A stretch of DNA of 64,000 bases from Zoroaster sp. YZ-2022 (taxonomy: Eukaryota > Echinodermata > Asteroidea > Forcipulatida > Zoroasteridae), in NCBI GenBank assembly GCA_029582265.1, contig CM055837.1, positions 8,011,926-8,075,925 on the forward strand, in the 5' to 3' direction. Position 1 is the first letter of the stretch. Each line of letters starts with the position of its first letter. The translations under genes were made by a program, and so were the position numbers. Shown here piece after piece: positions 11,874-22,619 of the stretch. The notes under the pieces are model-generated. The model was given only the letters and a program-made list of their open reading frames with translations. It was not told the origin of the DNA and did not search any database.

Positions 11874-12155
11874 TTAATGAGCCAAATGAGAGTACATACA
11901 TTTACTTTGTCTTTGTGTTTAGTTGGTGTTTTGCATCACACTGATGACTCACGCGCTAAGAAACAAATTCTTTTACAAAAACAAATCTTAGTTGCACAAT
12001 ATCTATCAGTGGCGTGATTTGACAAAAGTAAAAAATGAGTAGCGGGTCTGGGTGTCCCTTTGGTCTCGAGGACAAAACCCCCTGAACCTCCTGGATGTTT
12101 AATTTTGGAGGATTTACAGACTCTCCACATCCCCACAAACAAGAAACCTGAGACT
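11874..12155 (+). repeat. dispersed repeat shared with 35362-35650 and 45870-46010
   Basis: TTAATGAGCCAAATG, TTGCATCACACTGATGACTC and CTGAACCTCCTGGATGTTTA occur in the same order in the copy near 35.4-35.6 kb; the part around 12000-12120 recurs near 45.87-46.01 kb. Non-coding, family unknown. Confidence 0.6.
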
Positions 12156-12289
12156 TTTAATTTTCCTTTGCCATTTACTGAATTAAGAGTAAAACACTTA
12201 CCGTTATCAAGATATTCTCTTCTCTAGATCCACCTCTAAGATGAAAGAACTTGATGCTGTAAAACCTGTAGCTTTGCATGGTGAGGAGG

Positions 12290-12420
12290 ATAAGTAAGAC
12301 TAATTGCGGTGACACCATGTGAAATTCTCAATTGAGTAGTAATTAGTTCTGAAAAGAACTGGAGGTACAACTCGACGTTTCGATCAGTGTGCTCTGATCG
12401 TCCTCAGGATAATGCCGGAC
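12290..12420 (-). ncRNA. Penelope-like terminal region with hammerhead-ribozyme-like core
   Basis: On the complement, 12408-12374 reads CTGAGGA, then CGATCAG - AGCACA - CTGATCG as a perfect 7-bp stem with a hexaloop, then AAACGTC. This resembles the hammerhead core CUGANGA, stem II, GAAA and a GUC cleavage triplet, with a minimal stem III (AC/GU) as known for ribozymes of Penelope-like elements that act as dimers. Stem II as drawn uses the G of GAAA, or otherwise leaves a bulged C, so the fit is not perfect. It lies downstream of a Penelope-type coding remnant on the same strand, the expected place. Confidence 0.45.
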
Positions 12421-12599
12421 TCTGGGAAATGCTTCTGCTTAGTAAGCTGCTGGAAGATTAGTTCGTTGAGGCGTGCAGGCGGGAACTGTGGATCCTAGGA
12501 GTTGGAAGGAATGTGTGCTCATTGAACCGAATCAGTTGTTGACAAGCACGGGGAATGAGGGTGGTTAACTTAGGATATAGGAGATCCTCAGTCTGGGGG

Positions 12600-12840
12600 G
12601 GGGGTGGACTTTGGATATAGAAGATCCTTCAGTCCATATTAGTGGTCGCCAAATATCACTGATGTAGAAGCCGATGTCCTGTGGCACAGTGTCGTGCTTG
12701 ACGATCTCGATGGCCTCTCTGATGCGTCTGGGGTGCCATGTGTCAATGGGTGTGATGAGTTGGGCTGCCTGCCAGTCGATTTGGTGGTCCTTGATGTGTG
12801 AGTGCTTGACGATGGCTGATTTCTCAGTCAGTTGTTCAGG
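12600..12840 (-). pseudogene. Penelope-like element endonuclease-end remnant
   Basis: The complement frame from 12837 reads EQLTEKSAIVKHSHIKDHQI, then DWQAAQLITP, RRIREAIEIVKHDTVPQDIG and FYISDIWRPLIW. The pattern (SA..KH....H.IDW..A.LI, then RR.REAIEI, then G......W.P) is that of the C-terminal part of Penelope-like reverse transcriptases that carry a GIY-YIG endonuclease. Only the last 70 or so residues are present; a stop lies just before the E. It is followed, about 200 bp on, by the ribozyme-like sequence. Confidence 0.65.
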
Positions 12841-13390
12841 ATTGGAGTATTGTTATGGTTGATGCATCCTTTCTGAAGAAAATTACAAATGAGTAAATGA
12901 ACATTTATTTTTAAAGATTTTTGAAATGATTTTAAGGGAACATACGGTACAACATTGGTATTATCAGACAACAAAATAACAGATTTTTTATTCAAAAGCT
13001 AACATGATGTGCTATTGGTACCAAATCCCCTGTCAAATTATTCTGTCTTAAGTACTTTTACTTCAGAGCAAATGCACAAAAAAAGTGCAAATTGATAAAA
13101 AGGTGCTCCTAGTACTTTCTATAAAACTTTTAAATGCTTTTTCACACTTTTCTATTAACTTAGCATCCTCATGGAACCTGTTTTTACCAACATTACCAAT
13201 GTTGTACCTTTGGTTCAATGTCTATCTTGATTCAAAGAGAGTAAGCATACTCATAGTTCTAAGCAGTTTTGCCAACATTACCAATGTTGTACCTTCCCTT
13301 CAATGTATATCTTGATTCACAGAGAGTAAGCATACTCATAGAAGCAGTTTTGCCAACATTACCAATGTTGTACCTTCCCTTCAATGTATA

Positions 13391-13692
13391 CTGAGACGCA
13401 ATAGAAACTTACCACTTGTTTTGGAATAGCATAAAATTGTAATGGTTCAAAATAAGACATCACGTGCTGCTAATTAAAATCACATACCCCTTGAGCAATC
13501 GCTGATGGCCAAACCAGGTGTTACGCACCTGGGCCATGAAGAGAACGACTCAAAGATCACGTGACCATGTGTGACCGATTTGTCTGTAGGGGGTACACTG
13601 ACTTGCCAAAATAAGTGCACATATTACATTTGTGCATTGTGATTACTGATAATTTAAGGTCGAAAAAGTGGTAAGTTTCTATTGCGTCTCAG
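13391..13692. mobile_element. 302-bp TA-target MITE with 27-bp perfect inverted ends
   Basis: CTGAGACGCAATAGAAACTT at the left is mirrored exactly by AAGTTTCTATTGCGTCTCAG at the right, with the match continuing into ACCACTT. It splits one 81-bp satellite unit at a TATA stretch, consistent with a TA duplication as in Tc1/mariner-type elements. No coding capacity. Confidence 0.85.
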
Positions 13693-14129
13693 TATATATC
13701 TTGATTCAAAGAGAGTACACTGTAAACATAAATTAGTCATTTTGACTAATAAAAATTAGTCCTGCCCTACGTCTGAAATGACTAATAAAAATTAGTCAGA
13801 CAAGCCAGATGACTAACATTAATTAGTCAAATACAAGACAAATATTAGTCAAATGTGACTTATTTTAATTAGTCATCTGACAATCCAAAAACGTCTGAAA
13901 TGACTAAACGTTAGTCATCTGACTTTTGCAATTAGTCATTCAAAGTGATGACTAATCACATTAGTCACACGACTAAGGCTTCATTTCATGTAAAAACAAA
14001 AGAAATTAAGCAAATTAAATCATAATTTTGTCAAAAATATTTATTTCAATGTAATCGGGTTTTACCTTCACTTAACTGTGTAACAAAATGTGTATACTCT
14101 TAAAACAAAGTTTGAATACATTGCATCTT

Positions 14130-14326
14130 CACAAAGACCTTGTATTAAGGGTTACACCTCGTTGAGATATTATGCAGCTTTAAAAGTGTATTTTTTTCTT
14201 AGATATGTGATGTGTCATACATCACATACCGGTATCTAAAAAAAAAAGGGAAAAAAATAATAAACACTTTTAAAGCTGCATGATACCTCAACGAGGTATA
14301 ACCCGTAATACAAAGTCTTGTTCTTT
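14130..14326. repeat. foldback of about 190 bp inside the 4.5-kb element
   Basis: AAGACCTTGTATTA..GGGTTA, ACCTCGTTGAGATAT and GCAGCTTTAAAAGTGT on the left are mirrored on the right by ACACTTTTAAAGCTGC, ATACCTCAACGAGGT and TAATACAAAGTCTT. The loop region holds a further ATGTGATGTGT...ACATCACATAC inverted pair. It looks like a small foldback element nested in the larger one. Confidence 0.75.
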
Positions 14327-15203
14327 GGTTTGAATAAAAGTACATTAATAAAACATAATAACTATAAAGTAAAAAAAGTAAATTAAATATATCCACAAGT
14401 TCAGCTTCAGTGAATCTCTTCAAATTGCAATAAGTGGCAAAACAGCAAAACAAATGTAGACACGAGGAATATATGCCACATCTGTTTATTACCCCACCCC
14501 AGTAGTTGGGTTGCAACAGCAAAGGCGGAGATAATGCGCACCCCCCCCACACACACACACACACAATAGTAGTACATACATTTTGCAATCCAGGTTTCCA
14601 GGTTTCAGGTTTCTTAGTGGCAAGTAAATTTAGTAACTTACAATTTGTGCAGTAAATATAAAAACCATGTTCAAATATAATGCAACTATAATGTAGCACA
14701 AGTTATTGTAAAAATAAAAGTATAACTGGTTTGCATTTAAACTTATAAACTGAGTGATAAAATGACAAATGTAATCGAATGAGTCAGAGTGTAACAAACC
14801 TCATACATGTACCACTACTCAAATTAAATTACAAATTGAAATAAGGTTTGGCCCTTCCAGACATTGCTTATTACCTTATAAAATTAGGGTGGTATTGCAA
14901 AGGAACATTATTTTGGCAAGTGATTTTCCGTTTTAATGAAAAAGGCAAGAATAAATCTCACGAATAGCACCATAACTGATTCCAAATGTGTTGTCAATTG
15001 AAAACCAGGGAGTCTTAATTATTTTCACACATTCAGTGAATTCAAAAGACACCAAGACAACCCTCTGGCTAAAACCATGTTGTTGGTCACATTACTCGTC
15101 AAGATGCTGGTTTAATCTCTCAAGTAATGTGACCACTGCACGTTCGATCTTCACATTATCCTGTACATTCAGGATAACTTTCTAGAAGAAGGTTAGCGTC
15201 TTC

Positions 15204-17525
15204 TTAAAACTTGCTGGATATGCCAAGTTGAAAATATAAAAACAGGCCAGGTATCTGAGAGGTCCGAATCGTCTCATTTAATGTATGGTGCGCCATCTTC
15301 CTGTATATCAATGAGAACATAAAACCAAAAAATACTTTACAATTAGATTGTGCGATGTCTTTTAGGCAAATGATGTCTTTTAGGCAAATGATATTCAACA
15401 GATGTTTTGTAAGCGCAACAGCTCCAGTTCCAATGTAGCAGAAAAGGAGGTCACAACCAAAAACCAGTGGTTGAACTGCCACTATGCTTTTGAACAGCTC
15501 TCAACATGAATCAGGAGACAGCTCCTCATTGAGGTGTAAAGCATGAAAGAGTAAATCTTGCTGGAATGCCCATGAACTACAGGGCTGGTGTTACCACTGC
15601 TGTAAAAAGTTCAAATTGGGTATAAGCATTCTCAGAGTATACTGACTGGAATGTCAAATATAAAAAATTCTCAAAACCACTTCACTCCAAAGGAGTATAT
15701 GCAGTTTCACAGCGTTGCATATAAGGTACCCGAAAACTCCTTAGATTGTTTATAAACTACAGAAGCCTCAATTTATTTTTAAATGTTTAATTTATTCAAT
15801 ACAATATTTTCAAGCTACACTGTAGTTCTTTGCATATCAAACACAACACACATTATGTACTTACACTCTCCTTAGCAAGTAGCAACATACTGCTTGTCTT
15901 TTCTCTTAACAAAGCCGGAATACCAAGTATGACTGCGACAGAAGTTGCCTCTGAAACAACATGTTTATAAAAGACCACATTTAGTACAAAATATAATCAA
16001 TCATTTGACAAAAGCTTCTTATTTAAAAGCCCCTCTACAATATTATTTTGGCAACTCTGATTGACTAACTGTGCTTAAGTTTCACCCAAGTGCAAATGTG
16101 CTCACATTATGGATAAAAACCTAGAAAAACTGAAATGGTGATTGTTGAGGTGAATCATAAGACAGCAATTTCGCAGATTCTGTTTTCTGTCTGAATCTTA
16201 TTTTCATAATTTCTCTTAAATGTCTGCACTTCAGGCAGAATAACTTTAAATCACATAATCTTCACATCAATTAAGACTTGCTTACATTTATTTTATTCTG
16301 GAATGGAACTAATAATGTTGTATAGGGGCTTTAACTAGGTTTATCATCCTAAAACCAACTGACCTTTTCTAGCAATTCCATCCCATTGCAGAGGGATGTT
16401 ATCCAGAGCCTTCTGGTGCAAGTCTTCCAATTTCCTGGCCGACCCAAACAGCTTCAGGATGGCACTTTCATACTTCTTCAGGCCTTCATCCAGAAGTTCT
16501 TCTACTCCAGCTCTTGTTCCCTGCAGTCTCTTGAACTCGGATAGCATCTGTTAATATCAAATCAAGAAAAAAAAAACATAAAATAAAATTACAAATCGAA
16601 ATATGAAACCCACATTTGCTCTTTAAGTTACAGGCCTCTTTACATGTAATGTCCACTTTATATTTAATCATTTTATTATTATTTCTGTAATAAATATTTA
16701 TTTGCTTTTTAGCACTGATTGACTGAATATACATTTTTTTTTAAATGGAAGCGATATAAAGCTCATAAAAAGTAGTACGCCTAGGAGTCTGCATTTCTTT
16801 ATTTAATGAAAAAACAGTAACAATTATATTTACATTTATTTTATGCAATTAAATTTTTCTAAGTCATTGACCAAGCTAAACAAATGTATTTATCAAAACT
16901 AATGAAATAAAAAATAAAAACAATAGAAAATAATAGAAAATAATAAAGAAATAAAGAAACTTAAATAAAGAAATCAAATAAAGAATTGAGGAAATAAGGA
17001 AGTTAAATAAAGAAATGAGTAAAAAAGGAAATTAAGAAATAATAAAAAACAAAAGCAAGATTATAATGTGGGTCATTCCCAACCCCTACAAACGTAAACA
17101 GTGACAAAAACCTAACACAATGGTGCGGTCTGATGTCATTGCGCAGGCATCTTCGGACGGAGAAAATCGGTTATTTTTACGAAGAAAAAAACTATTTTTT
17201 CCTTGAAAAATAAGTATGCATGCAAGTGCAAATAATGTTGAGCCGTGTTTCCAGATACACTCTGGCAATAAATACCGCATTTGAAGGTATTTTGTAACTT
17301 GTTGTCTTGAGTTGTCGTGGAGTCGTATTGAGTTGTCGTGAAACCGCGAGTTGGCGCTAAATAGTGTGACCGAAAATAAGGCCTCAACTAATAAAACATT
17401 CACTTAATACAACGAAAACTGAACTTACCTTGCAGTTGATGACATTCCTGAGTTCGTTGACATTATTTTGATGTTTGATGGCTTTGATGAATGCAAGATT
17501 GCAGTGGATTATGACAGCGTTCTAG
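15204..17525 (-). pseudogene. unidentified spliced gene fragment inside the 4.5-kb element
   Basis: On the complement there are exon-like segments with consensus splice sites: about 17516-17432 (ends NELRNVINCK before GTAAGT), 16548-16364 (LSEFKRLQGTRAGVEELLDE...LQWDGIAR, AG before and GTCAGT after), and about 15948-15870 (ATSVAVILGIPALLREK, GTAAGT after). An open stretch at 15482-15204 may continue it. The segments read like one protein, mainly helical, but I do not recognise it with confidence; a distant similarity to uncharacterised SAMD3-like proteins of fish is only an impression. It may be a host gene fragment captured by the element. Confidence 0.35.
16890..17050 (+). repeat. A-rich simple repeat (AATAAAG / GAAATAAAG)
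   Basis: Short A-rich words such as AATAGAAAATAATAGA and AAAGAAATAAAGAAAC recur for about 150 bp. No other signal. Confidence 0.8.
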
Positions 17526-18509
17526 CAAACAATATCGCTTTGCACACAATAAGCAATCGCACAATGCATTAACACGTCGATACAATGGCGGCCAATAATG
17601 CAAACATGGCGCGGTTCAATTTCAATGGTACCCGTTCAACGCATGGACAATACGTGAAACCGCAAAACTACCAGTTGCGTTCAACCAATAAGGAACTTAG
17701 CAGTTGCATAACCGTACCAATTTCGTTTTTCTTAGTCGTATGACAGACACATTAGTCATTGACGGCAATAATGTTCCATCCAGGCAATTATTTGTGATTT
17801 TGTCACCGATTTGAAAGAAATAACATTCAATTATCACTGAATGAATCAAATGGTGCACAAAATGTATCACAAAAATTATCATGACCATTTTCATATGAAT
17901 TTAATACTACAAAAATGTTTAAAAATATGTGTTAATGAAAAGATCATAAGTCCGAATGACTTGAAATAAACCCTCAGCGAAAATTCATTCTGAAAGCAAT
18001 TATAAACTTGAAATAATCAAATTTTGTTCATAACGAATGACTTATTTTATTAGTCACAAACATCAGCAATGACTAACCTAAATTGGTCATTTGTGACTAA
18101 ACATTAGTCCTACGTTGATTTAATTAGTCATTGAGACTTGACTAATCTAAATTAGTCGTTTTGACTAATTTATGAGCACCAATGACTAACTTATGTTTAC
18201 AGTGTAAGCGTACTCATAGAAGCAGTTATGCCAAAATTACCAACACAGTACCTTCCCTTCAATGTATATCTTGATTCAAAGAGAGTAAGCATACTCATAT
18301 AGAAGCAGTTTTGCCAACATTACCAATGTTGTACCTTCCCTTCAATGTACATCTTGATTCAAAGAGTAAGCATACTCATAGAAGCAGTTATGCCAAAATT
18401 ACCAATGTTGTACTTTCCCTTTGATGTATATCTTGATTCAAAGAGTAAGCATACTCATAGAAGCAGTTTTGTCAACATTACCAATGTTGTACCTTCCCTT
18501 CAATGTATA

Positions 18510-18947
18510 TGACATAAAACACAATAAAGGGGGCCACTTTGCATCCGTCATGTTAGCAGTTTTTCCAATGGTTGTTATTTATTTTTAAGTACCTGAAACC
18601 GACCAAAAAGTGTTTCAACATGTGAATGGACATGCAGGCTTATACTAGAACTAATTTGAGTTGATTTATTTGATTTTATTATTCTTTATTTTTTTACCCT
18701 CAAATTTCCATAAAAATTGGACGGAAAAAGTTACCTCACTTTTCGTCCATTTGTTGATGGAAATTTTAAGGTGATTAAAAAAATAGTAATAATCAATTCA
18801 AATTATCTTTTGGATAAGCATGCATGTCTATTCAAATGTTGAAATTATTTTTGGGTGGTTTCAGATACTAAACAAAAAATTACAACCATTAGAAAAACTG
18901 CTAACGTGACGGTAGGAAAGTGGCCCCCTTTATTGTGTTTTATGTCA
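18510..18947. mobile_element. 438-bp TA-target MITE with long perfect inverted ends
   Basis: TGACATAAAACACAATAAAG then GGGGCCACTTT at the left are mirrored at the right by AAAGTGGCCCC and CTTTATTGTGTTTTATGTCA. Flanking TA on both sides restores the satellite unit CAATGTATATCT when the element is removed. No coding capacity; a third TA-target family in the array. Confidence 0.9.
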
Positions 18948-19030
18948 TATCTGGATTCAAAGAGAGTAAGCATACTCATAGAAGCAGTTTTGTCAACATT
19001 ACTAATGTTGTACCTTTGGTTCAATGTATA

Positions 19031-19578
19031 TTGGAGTGTCGTGGCCGAGCGGTCTAGCGCACCGAACTCAAGTTCTGGTGTTGCCAGCAGCAGGGTGTGG
19101 GTTCGAGCCCCGGTCATGACATTTGTGTCCTTGAGCAAGGTACTTAACCATAATTGCTTCGTCCTTCGGATGGGACGTAAAGCCGTAGGTCCCGTGTGTT
19201 GTATAATGCACGGAAAGTGGATTGTCGTGGCCGAGTGGTCTAGCGCACTGAACTCAAGTTCTGGTGTTGCCAGCAGCAGAGTGTGGGTTCGAGCCCCGGC
19301 CGTGACACCTGTGTCCTTGAGCAAGACACTTAACCATACGCTTCTCTCCACCCAGGGGTTAAATGGGTACCTGTGAAGGCAGAGATGGTTTGCTCTATAT
19401 GTGCTAGAAATGGCAGCAATTGAGCTGTATACTCCCCAGGGAGCTGAGATGGTTTCAGGAATGATTTATGAGCCTTATGAGCCTTATGAGCAGGGATAAT
19501 AATATAATGCGCCTTGAGCGCCACTTAGTTGGTGGATACGTGCGCTATATAAATCTATACATTATTATTATTATTATT
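19031..19578 (+). repeat. two head-to-tail tRNA-derived SINEs inserted in the satellite
   Basis: Two heads, at 19032 and 19223, carry a tRNA-like A box (TGGCCGAGCGGTCTAGCGC; TGGCCGAGTGG) and a B box (GGGTTCGAGCCCC). The long variable-arm-like spacing recalls a tRNA-Leu/Ser ancestor. The first copy has a different 3' part (CTTCGTCCTTCGGATGGGAC) and is cut short; the second runs through GCGCCTTGAGCGCCACTT and TGGTGGATACGTGCGC to an (ATT)n tail. Satellite sequence resumes directly after the tail. Confidence 0.85.
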
Positions 19579-20171
19579 ATATCTTGATTCAAAGAGAGTA
19601 AGCATACTCATAGAAGCAGTTTTGTCAACATTACCAATGTTGTACCTTTGATTCAATGTATATCTTGATTCAAAGAGAGTAGCCTAAGCATACTCATAGA
19701 AGCAGTTTGCCAACATGACCAATGTTGTACCTTCCCTTCAATGTATATCTTGATTCAAAGAGAGTAAGCATACTCATAGAAGCAGTTTTGCCAACATTAC
19801 CAATGTTGTACCTTCCCTTCAATGTATATCTTGATTCAAAGAGAGTAAGCATACTCATAGAAGCAGTTTTGCCAACATTACCAATGTTGTACCTTCCCTT
19901 CAATGTATATCTTGATTCAAAGAGAGTAAGCATATTCATAGAAGCAGTTTTGTCAACATTACCAATGTTGTACCTTTGATTCAATGTATATCTTGATTCA
20001 AAGAGAGTAGCCTAAGCATACTCATAGAAGCAGTTTTGCCAACATTACCAATGTTGTACCTTCCCTTCAATGTATATCTTGATTCAAAGAGAGTAAGCAT
20101 ACTCATAGAAGCAGTTTAGCCAACATTACCAATGCTGTACCTTGTATGTATATCTTGATTCAAAGAGAGTA

Positions 20172-20830
20172 CCAGAATTTCCGCGATAAGACGCGGGCTT
20201 ATCTGACTTTCAAAGGTACGAAACGCCACTGCGCCTTTATCTAATGGTGCGCCTTTATCTGGTGTCGCTTGAGATCAAAGTGATGATTACCGCTTGTGTA
20301 ACTTTCTCGGTGGACCTCAACCTAACAAAGCGCCGTGTTTTCCAATGAAGGTCGTTAGCGCAAGATTTTCATGCCATTCATTCACCGTAAATAATACTCA
20401 CGAAAAGACTCGTGTGTGACGCACCAAAAGCAGAATTCCCTGTTTCTAAAAATAGCATGCCCAACATCGTGACACCATCGCGCATTTTTATCTACAACGC
20501 TTTCTAATGACTAAGTCTCTATGCGATGTGTGCAAGGTTGTCAACTTTTGCCGTGTCTGTTTTTCACCTCGATTATTAATCACAGTGTATTACGCACAAC
20601 TTACCAAGGATCACTTGGCCGCAACCAGACTACTTTCCTAGTACGACGCGCACAAGTGGTGGTGGCGGCATGGTCGTGCTATAGCGCTTCTGGCATGCAC
20701 TGCACTACTGAGCGGTCATAGTGCGCCTTATACGGCGGTGCGCCTTGTACGTTGACACTTTAATCACATTCCCCCGATTCTGGGGTAATGCGCCTTATAC
20801 ACCGAGCGTCTTATACGCAGGAAATTACGG
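20172..20830. mobile_element. 659-bp TA-target element (pogo/mariner-like ends)
   Basis: The left end CCAGAATTTCCGCGATAAGA and the inverse of the right end, CCGTAATTTCCTGCGTATAA, share the AATTTCC-GCG-TAAGACGC pattern. TA flanks both sides and the insertion disrupts the GAGAG-TA-AGC site of the terminal satellite unit. The interior is GC-richer than its surroundings and repeats the motif GCGCCTTAT(A/C), but encodes no transposase. Confidence 0.75.
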
Positions 20831-21036
20831 TAAGCAAACAGTTTAACCGACATTTCTAATGATTTAATGTATTTATCTGTGCTGTCAAAAAACTTGCTAA
20901 TGTAAAACAAATTATATCAACTCTAATTCTGTAAAAGAACTGACCTTAACATTTGAGTTTATGAGTAATGATATCTAAGCTACTAGCCCGCTTTCCCTCA
21001 TACTACGTCAGGGTCATACCTATAAAACCTGTACAT

Positions 21037-21395
21037 GGAGTGTCGTGGCCGAGCGGTCTAACTTACCGGACTCAAGTTCTGGTGTTAGCAGCAGAATGTG
21101 GGTTCGAATCTCGGCCGTGACACTTGTGTCGTTGAGCAAGACACTTAACCATAATTGCTGCTCTCCACCCAGGGGTTAAATGGGTACCTGTGAAGGCAGA
21201 GTTGGTTGATTAGCCCTATATGCGCTGTAATGGCAGCAATTGAGCTGTATATCCCAGGGAGCCGAGATGTTTTCAGGAATGATTTATGAGCCTTATGAGC
21301 AGGGGTAATGATATAATGCGCCTTGAGCACCACTTAGTTGGTGGATACGTGCGCTATATAAGTCCACACATTATTATTATTATTATTATTAATAT
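21037..21395 (+). repeat. full-length tRNA-derived SINE (family A)
   Basis: Begins GGAGTGTCGTGGCCGAGCGG, has a B box GTGGGTTCGAATCTCGG, the conserved GTTGAGCAAGACACTTAACC, a 3' domain GCGCCTTGAGCACCACTT and GGTGGATACGTGCGC, and ends in an (ATT)n tract. It matches the copies at 19.2-19.6 kb and, inverted, at 47.8-48.2 kb. Confidence 0.9.
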
Positions 21396-21399
21396 TAAA

Positions 21400-22064
21400 T
21401 ATGTTGAATAAAATGATGCCTTTTCCCACCATTTCCCTTCCTGTTTTCGCCTGTTAAAGAACACTTTCTGTTTCTATGTTATCTCACAATAGGCTTTTGA
21501 CTCGCCCGCCGCTATTTTCACTTGCATTTAGCGACCGGGCGACCGCTAAGGTCTAGCACTGACAATGTGTTCGCATGAACTTCCAGTTCAATGAAATTAT
21601 CATTGATGACGTCACAATCATATTTTTGAAATTATCAAAAATTTTGTATTATAACATCAATTTCTGCTTCAAAAGACATCAATTTTGCAATTAGATTATG
21701 AGCAGTAATATAACACTAGGTGAAGAAAGTGTGACCCACATGGTAAAAAATTAATAACTGTCGGGAACTATGCAGACACTATTTCAATGTTTATACCTCA
21801 AGCAAGCTACTTAAAATGGGTCAAGATAGTTCGTCGATAGGAAGTCCACTTTTTTAGCATTCAAAGTTAACTAGTTGCATTTCTAACATATGTAACACAG
21901 TGTCTTATAGGTGTATGGTGTACAGAAAGGTTAAGCTCCCTTTGACTTTGTACATGTCTCACTATGAGCAGACAAGGTACAAACAAGAAAAATATTCAGA
22001 TGTTTTTCAGTTTGAGATATAACCTTCAAATCTTGGGCATGCTACTTTAAAATGTATTTGGGCA
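21400..22064. other. intergenic, nothing recognised
   Basis: No coding, RNA or repeat signature was recognised in this stretch apart from AT-rich unique sequence. Confidence 0.5.
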
Positions 22065-22612
22065 TAAACAGACACTGTTAAGAAATATTGTCGTTCTTAT
22101 ACAATGCAAAGCTAACCACCAAACTCGCAACATATAGATATGAGTAAAACTTGTAGCTTTGCATGGCGAGGATGATAAGTAAGACTAATTGCGGTGACAC
22201 CATGTGGAATCTCAATTGAGTAGTAATTAGTCCTGTAGTAATTAGTCCCGAGGACGATCAGAGCATACTGATCGAAACGTCGAGTTGTACCCCCAGTTCT
22301 TTTCAGAACTAATTACTACTCAATTGAGATTCCACATGGTGTCACCGCAATTAGTCTTACTTATATAGATATGACAAACATGTGAGAAATGATCACGCAT
22401 GAATGTCTTTCCGTTACGACCAAAATTGACATTCACATTTGTTGCCGTTTACAGACAAACAGACACTGTTAAGAAATATTGTCGTTCTTATACAATGCAA
22501 AGCTAACCACCAAACTCGCAACATATAGATATGACAAACATGTGAGAAATGATCACGCATGAATGTCTTTCCGTTACGACCAAAATTGACATTCACATTT
22601 GTTGCCGTTTAC
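22065..22612 (+). repeat. tandem duplication of about 160 bp, first copy split by an insertion
   Basis: The block from CAGACACTGTTAAGAAATAT through ATGTCTTTCCGTTACGACC to ACATTTGTTGCCGTTTAC occurs twice in direct order, ending near 22450 and 22612. The first copy is interrupted at ATATAGATATGA by the 219-bp insert, the second is continuous and therefore shows the empty site. Confidence 0.9.
22144..22362 (+). mobile_element. 219-bp Penelope-related insertion with 12-bp target duplication
   Basis: Bounded by the direct repeat ATATAGATATGA (22132-22143 and 22363-22374). The insert is a partial foldback: ACTAATTGCGGTGACACCAT and TACTCAATTGAGATTCCACA-type arms face each other around a centre with GAGGACGATCAGAGCATACT and GATCGAAACGTCGAG, the ribozyme-like motif also seen at 12.4 kb. 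Here the first core box is CCGAGGA, not CTGAGGA, so activity is doubtful. Confidence 0.8.
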
Positions 22613-22619
22613 TTACAGC

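Larger units (their letters stand above)
13718..18204 (-). mobile_element. 4.5-kb TA-target element with ATTAGTCA subterminal repeats
   Basis: Ends are CACTGTAAACATAAATTAGT (left) and the inverse of CACTGTAAACATAAGTTAGT (right). Both sides are flanked by TA, and removing the element restores an intact satellite unit (GAGAG-TA-AGC). Both terminal 250 bp regions are packed with ATTAGTCA/TGACTAAT in both orientations. Inside are exon-like pieces on the complement but no recognised transposase, so the element was probably mobilised in trans. The CACTG termini occur in several DDE superfamilies; the 2-bp TA duplication favours Tc1/mariner or a CACTA-like group. Confidence 0.8.
13181..20171 (+). 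repeat. 81-bp satellite array, repeatedly interrupted
   Basis: The unit contains CCAACATTACCAATGTTG (an interrupted palindrome), TACCTTCCCTTCAATGTATA, CTTGATTCAAAGAGAGTAAG and CATACTCATAGAAGCAG. The period is exactly 81 bp between copies at 19791 and 19872. Units lie at 13181-13390, 18205-18509, 18948-19030 and 19579-20171. The gaps are filled by inserted elements listed separately. Some units carry variants (GTTGTACCTTTGGTTCAATG, or a CCTA insertion in GAGAGTAGCCTAAGC). Confidence 0.95.

Noticed and set aside
14199..14699. 166-codon complement open frame
   Set aside because: Covers a foldback and low-complexity stretches inside the 4.5-kb element; composition is not protein-like.
19032..19120. 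Possible tRNA genes at SINE heads (19.03, 19.22, 21.04, 41.1, 48.2 kb)
   Set aside because: A and B boxes are present, but acceptor and anticodon stems do not pair and each continues into a SINE body with an ATT tail.
19694..19984. Repetitive open frames on both strands
   Set aside because: The 81-bp satellite has a length divisible by three, so frames stay open across units.
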